Assembly: GCF_001723175.1 (NCBI RefSeq)
Contig: NC_064655.1
Location: 1,240,001 to 1,304,000, forward strand
Length of the DNA stretch: 64,000 nucleotides
Source: Penicillium oxalicum
Lineage: Eukaryota; Ascomycota; Eurotiomycetes; Eurotiales; Aspergillaceae
Direction of reading: 5' to 3'
In this document: piece after piece, positions 59,859 through 64,000 of the stretch
How the letters are laid out: every line of letters starts with the position of its first letter
Position numbering within the stretch: position 1 is the first letter of the stretch
Notes under the pieces: generated by a model
Told to the model about the DNA's origin: nothing
The model's input: the letters and a program-made list of their open reading frames with translations, nothing else
Databases searched by the model: none
Translations under genes and position numbers: made by a program

Positions 59859-62800
59859 GGTTGTCTGTCACTTGGAGTTCATCAATATGAGCTCTGATTT
59901 GTGATTCGCCGCTGTTTGCCTTATCCCTCCCCCTAAGACCTTTCTCTTCTGCTCCAAGAATAATCGAGCGATTCCTTTTTTATTTTACGGTGATTCGGTG
60001 CTAGTATTTATCAAAGTAGTCGTCTAGCTGAGAATCCAGTCTAGGTTGTATGTTCAGATTTGCGTACCTACGTGTCATATCTTTCTCTCCTCGTCGTCAA
60101 ATGAAGCCATTGCCTGCACATTCTCGATACCTGTTTGAATCTTGACCTGATTCAATTCTCATCCAATCCATATATTAGCATCACAATTGCTCTGAGCCGA
60201 TCCGCCACAGCCGGGTACCTACTTGTGAGTCTCGACATCCAGTGCCACATCAGCGTCATTTTCCAGAACAAAGGCCTCTCTCCGCTGTTCCATCCGACAA
60301 GACGACCGACTGGGGTGACTTTGTATCTGGGACTCTTCCCCGATTCCGGCCCCGACCCCGTTGTGCCGAGGTCCAGCAGAACCATCGGGCCTCTCTTGTA
60401 AGATTGGCTTTCTTTTCTCTTTTTTCTTTCTTTTTTCCAACTCCACTTTCATACTGATGCCATGTTGAATTTATACTAAGCTACTATATGGGACGAGGAG
60501 TCTTCCCCAAGCTAGCTGGAGGGGATATCAGGCCCGGCCATTTTATGTTTGAGAAACCAGGGCCCTTCGGATAGGAAGAGGGGAAAAACACTGAGAAGAG
60601 GAATAAATTGAAAGAATAAACCGGACTAAATGTAAATGGAGATTGATTGAATTAGAAAAAGGTTGGCATGGCGGGTCCCGAATTCACAAAAAAGAAAGAT
60701 TTACACGGAGATTGACCGGACGGAGATCTGGATGTACGAAAGTAAACGGGTTTTCGGTACTGCCTCCATGTGCCGAGATTCCAGATTCTATAGATCTGTC
60801 TATCTTCAAGGGTGATACGGACGTAATGTTGTAAGAGAGCATCCATGATGACCGACTCAGCCCTGTGATCAAACCCGTGTGTTCATCCAAGTGTGACCAG
60901 TAGGTAACATCCTTTACTATATGCATTCAACCCCCCCACGTCACTGGGATTTCACTGAAAGCCATGACAACGAGAAAACGAACAAAAAAAGAACGAGCAC
61001 CTTGTTTTCATCTCTTGACGAGATATCCAACATGAATCAGGCCGAGGACCTAGCTTCGTCGGGTTTGGAGGACGATTTTGAAAGCCACAAGGACAAGGAA
61101 TGGCCGGACAGGGCTGTTCTGGCTCCACTGGACCGGGGCCCGGCGCGTGGAACTGCCAGAGCTTGAAGGCTACCGAGTATGCTGGGCTTGGGTGAAGCAG
61201 CATTCTCTAGAAAGGAGAAGATCTTAGCCTATATCCTATGGGGAGGGAGGGAGGGATGGATGGTTTTATCGGTGGCTAGAGCCGATGGGTTTGTGGTCTG
61301 CCGGGCAAGGTTGGTGAATCTTCAAGATGATGGGGAGAAGATGGTTGCAGAAATGTAATGATTTGTATGGTGAGTTTCATTCTTCCCAAAGATTACTACC
61401 CGGTCGGGATATTGGAAGCGGGGGGCGAGGTGCAGTGATTGCGCCAGGCTAGGCAGGAAAAATTGATTCAAAATCCAAACCTTCGTCCATGTATATCTGG
61501 CGCAGGAGGTGGATGTCATAGAACATATCGATTATCCATGTCATCTGCGACTGGCTATGTCGAATACTATACTGCAGGAGGCAAAAGTTTGACTACGGGA
61601 GTGGTTTTCTGCCTCGATTCTCTGGTACAAGACAACCTGGATGCCCATTTATGATAGGAGAAAGCACAATAGTCATCGTATCGAATTATTCATTTTGCCT
61701 GGAGTGTTTTTGACGCACCGAGGAGACTACTAGTGATTCAATACATCAATATGCTGGAATAAGGACGGTAGCATCTAGAGTCTACCGAGAGCGACTGGTG
61801 AACACCACGACTGAACAGGGATCACAGGACCACGGTCGAGACAAGTCGACGTCGCAACAAAGGCTTGACGCTAAGGAGTCCAGGCCTGCCGAGAAACATG
61901 ATGAGATGTCTCTCCCTGACTGCGAGGGAGAGCCAGTCACAATGTGCGCAGCCGAGGCAAGACCTGCCACCACGGCTGGACGATCACCGACCAGCCGGCG
62001 CTCCGTGCACCAGTCGGAAAAAGGAAAAAGGAAAACAAAGAGGCCTGGGGAACGGAACCGTGGACGGCGTTGATTCAGTCTCAGCCCGCCCCAAGAGGCA
62101 GTCAATCCAGCTGGGTTCCGGTGGGCAACGACGCGGTATGCACACCAGCTATGTGTAGGTAGGTACAGTAGTAGCAGCCCTGGCTAGTGGCCAGTGGCTA
62201 CTGTCTCGTGTATTCTACTAGAAAGCGACAGCAGGCAACTATTCCAGTATGACTATGAGCAAGCTCGAATCTCAAGAGAATATCTTCCTCCGTCGATCAA
62301 ACACCCTAAAATTTCATCCGTATACTCACTTCTTGCAGTTCCCCCACTTCCTTGATTTCTTTTTCTCCGGACTTTCAAGGTCTCCATTGAAGATGACCAG
62401 TCCACCACTCAAAGGGCTTCACCCGAAGAGGTCGCTGGCACTAGCGTTCCGCTAGTCTCGACCGGCCAGGCCGATCGCAGCCCCGAGCAGCCGTGGAGTG
62501 GATCACAAGGAAACCATTGAGGCAATCAGATCCGTTAAAGGGGATGGAACCTTTTTCCCAGAATACTTTAAGCCACACGGTCCACGGGTTTCTCTCTCAG
62601 GGGCAATGGGAAACCACTGAACAAGAGAGCTCGATGTTCTGTCTATCTGGAGATAGTACTTGGTACGCTTGGCAGAGCAGTACAAGCACCAAAAGTGACC
62701 AGTATAATATAGTTCATGAGTGGTGAGAGCCACATTGACTGCAGTACACTGCAGATAGATTAGATCCAGATGCAGAAAACTGTGAGCCCACAGGTCTGAG

Positions 62801-63631
62801 AGGAGTAGACAAGTCGGGAATCTCATGCAGCGCCTCAACAAAGTACAGTATCGTAAGAATACCAAAGTGCTGAAGCTGGGTGTAACCACCCAAGAGATCG
62901 ACTTCCACCAGTTCCTGTCGCACCGCGAGCCAAGTAAAGCAGAACATGAGGTACCTTTCAAGTCCACAAAATTGCGCTGCAAGATCGGCATACCATGCAG
63001 TAATAGATCATAGACAGCATACAGGACAATGTACTACAGTGAGTTCAGACTGTACTCTCTACAAACTCCCGTGATGCACGACGGGCACAAGTGGACCCCC
63101 CCCCCCCCCCGAAGAAACTAAGGGACCAGCCCGCCTCCCCTCACGTCCATCGCCCTACGCAGCTTTCTCTTCGTTTTACCACTTTCCAACCTCTTGGTCG
63201 AGGTCAGCCATTTTTTTTTCTCTCTTAATCTGGGGGCAAATTGCCACATTCCTGTCTATCATTCATCTTTCTTCTCTTTTCTGTTTCTGCTGTGGTCATT
63301 TAGCCTTCTTTAATACCTCTAATTAGGGAGATCTCTGCCGACGAATCTTTGCATTTATTCTCGATTTGGACCGGTTTGACCACCAACAATCTCCTCCACC
63401 CCTGAACTCGATTCGCACAACGTTCTCAACCACATCAATTGGGAACCTCTCTCACTATCTTTCTCATATTGACAACTATCTCCTTCTCGAAAAACAAAAC
63501 ATTTTCTCAGCAACCTGTTGACTGCATCCAAAAAACAAAACCATCCTGCCTCAATCGCCCCTTTTCATCCTGGATCCATGCTGATCTAATCACTGTCCAT
63601 CCGCCAATCCCGTGCATTCCGCCGCTGGATC
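59859..63631. other. Intergenic region upstream of the aspartic protease
   Basis: 3.8 kb without a supported gene. Frames are short and low in recognisable protein features. A GGGA-rich patch (about 61240-61260) and a poly-C run (63095-63110) are the only simple repeats. The last 500 bp are CT-rich and AC-rich on the plus strand and read as the leader and promoter of the protease. Confidence 0.5.
63095..63110. repeat. Poly-C run, 16 bases
   Basis: An uninterrupted run of about 16 C, 520 bases upstream of the protease start codon. Confidence 0.88.
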
Positions 63632-64000
63632 ATGCGGTACTCACCCATTCTGCTCATTGCGAGCATCGCACCCAGTGTCCACGCCTTCTATCCATATGAA
63701 ATTAAAGTCAGCCCATCGCTTGAGATCTCCGCCGAGCCCAAGGCGCATCGCCGCTTCTTCCCGTGGAAATTGGTTGATGAAGGCTCCGCCGACGATGCCT
63801 CGCTCGCCCAACCATTCACTCTCGACATCAAAAAGGGTCCCGCTCGTCGCGGCGACACCTATGCGATTGTCAAGTCCAACACACCAACCCTGAAGAACAG
63901 TGCTGCCCTGGATCAGGACGGAGAGGACTTTTCATACTTTGCCGTGGTGGATGTGGGCTCACAGAAGCAAGAGATGTGGATGGCTCTGGACACTGGATCG
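63632..64000 (+). CDS. Secreted pepsin-like aspartic protease, 5' part only
   Basis: The first 123 codons of a gene that runs off the window. The start MRYSPILLIASIAPSVHA is a clear signal peptide, cleaved before FYPYEIK. A pro-segment of about 75 residues follows with dibasic sites (HRRFFPWKLV, ARRG) suitable for Kex2-type processing. The mature domain begins DFSYFAVVDVGSQKQEMWMA and reaches the first catalytic Asp in LDTGS, the last codons visible. This is family A1. The FFPWKLV and DIKK pro-region recalls the fungal OPSB/yapsin-like group, whose members are often anchored by GPI, but the C-terminus needed to confirm this is outside the window. Confidence 0.9.
   Translation, partial: MRYSPILLIASIAPSVHAFYPYEIKVSPSLEISAEPKAHRRFFPWKLVDEGSADDASLAQPFTLDIKKGPARRGDTYAIVKSNTPTLKNSAALDQDGEDFSYFAVVDVGSQKQEMWMALDTGS

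Overview
The window is nuclear DNA of a filamentous ascomycete, most likely a eurotiomycete close to Aspergillus or Penicillium. The signs are short (about 50-175 bp) GT...AG introns with CT(A/G)AC-like branch sites, pyrimidine-rich leaders, long homopolymers and CT/GA microsatellites, and a gene set that includes an AcuK-type gluconeogenesis regulator, a WOPR master regulator and a GT71 mannosyltransferase. I saw no bacterial operon, phage, CRISPR or intact transposon. A direct look for tRNA B-boxes gave no convincing tRNA.

Layout. 1-17876 holds no gene I can support: it is a large, low-complexity, gene-free tract ending in a CT-rich leader. 17877-19351 (+) encodes a WOPR (Gti1/Pac2, Ryp1/OsaA-like) regulator. 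21216-22714 (-) is a Golgi-type GT71 mannosyltransferase. 24526-25185 (+) is an orphan repeat protein. 25604-27301 (-) is the oligosaccharyltransferase subunit OST1/ribophorin I, divergent from 27637-30463 (+), a fused pseudouridine-5'-phosphate glycosidase / PfkB kinase. Three minus-strand genes follow: a dienelactone-hydrolase-like/SnoaL-like fusion (30668-32370), riboflavin kinase (32916-33782) and AcuK (34926-37148). After a 3.5 kb gap come a 1054-residue repeat protein built from duplicated exons (40617-44526, -), an AVT-type vacuolar amino-acid transporter (45038-47047, -), an unrecognised 561-residue protein (47775-49578, +), a TatD-type nuclease (50655-51911, -), a possibly broken gene (52016-52801, +), a flavocytochrome-b2-like 2-hydroxyacid dehydrogenase (53461-55173, +), a mitochondrial-type SAP-motif protein (58863-59858, +) and the 5' end of a secreted aspartic protease (63632-64000, +).

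The genes are mainly unrelated housekeeping and regulatory loci, not an obvious cluster. Weak functional links are possible between protein glycosylation (OST1 in the ER, GT71 in the Golgi) and between FMN supply and use (riboflavin kinase, FMN-dependent dehydrogenase).

The strongest cross-window pattern is that four conserved genes (WOPR, GT71, OST1, AcuK) are each short by exactly one base in a run of C or G (read on either strand). All other multi-exon genes close perfectly in frame. This looks like uncorrected homopolymer deletions in the assembly, and a fifth locus (52016-52801) may be the same. The best biological oddities are serial duplication of an exon plus its flanking intron end in the 40617-44526 gene, an intron at the fusion point of the pseudouridine enzyme, a perfect 28-bp palindrome upstream of the WOPR gene, and several introns whose retention would keep or cleanly end the frame.
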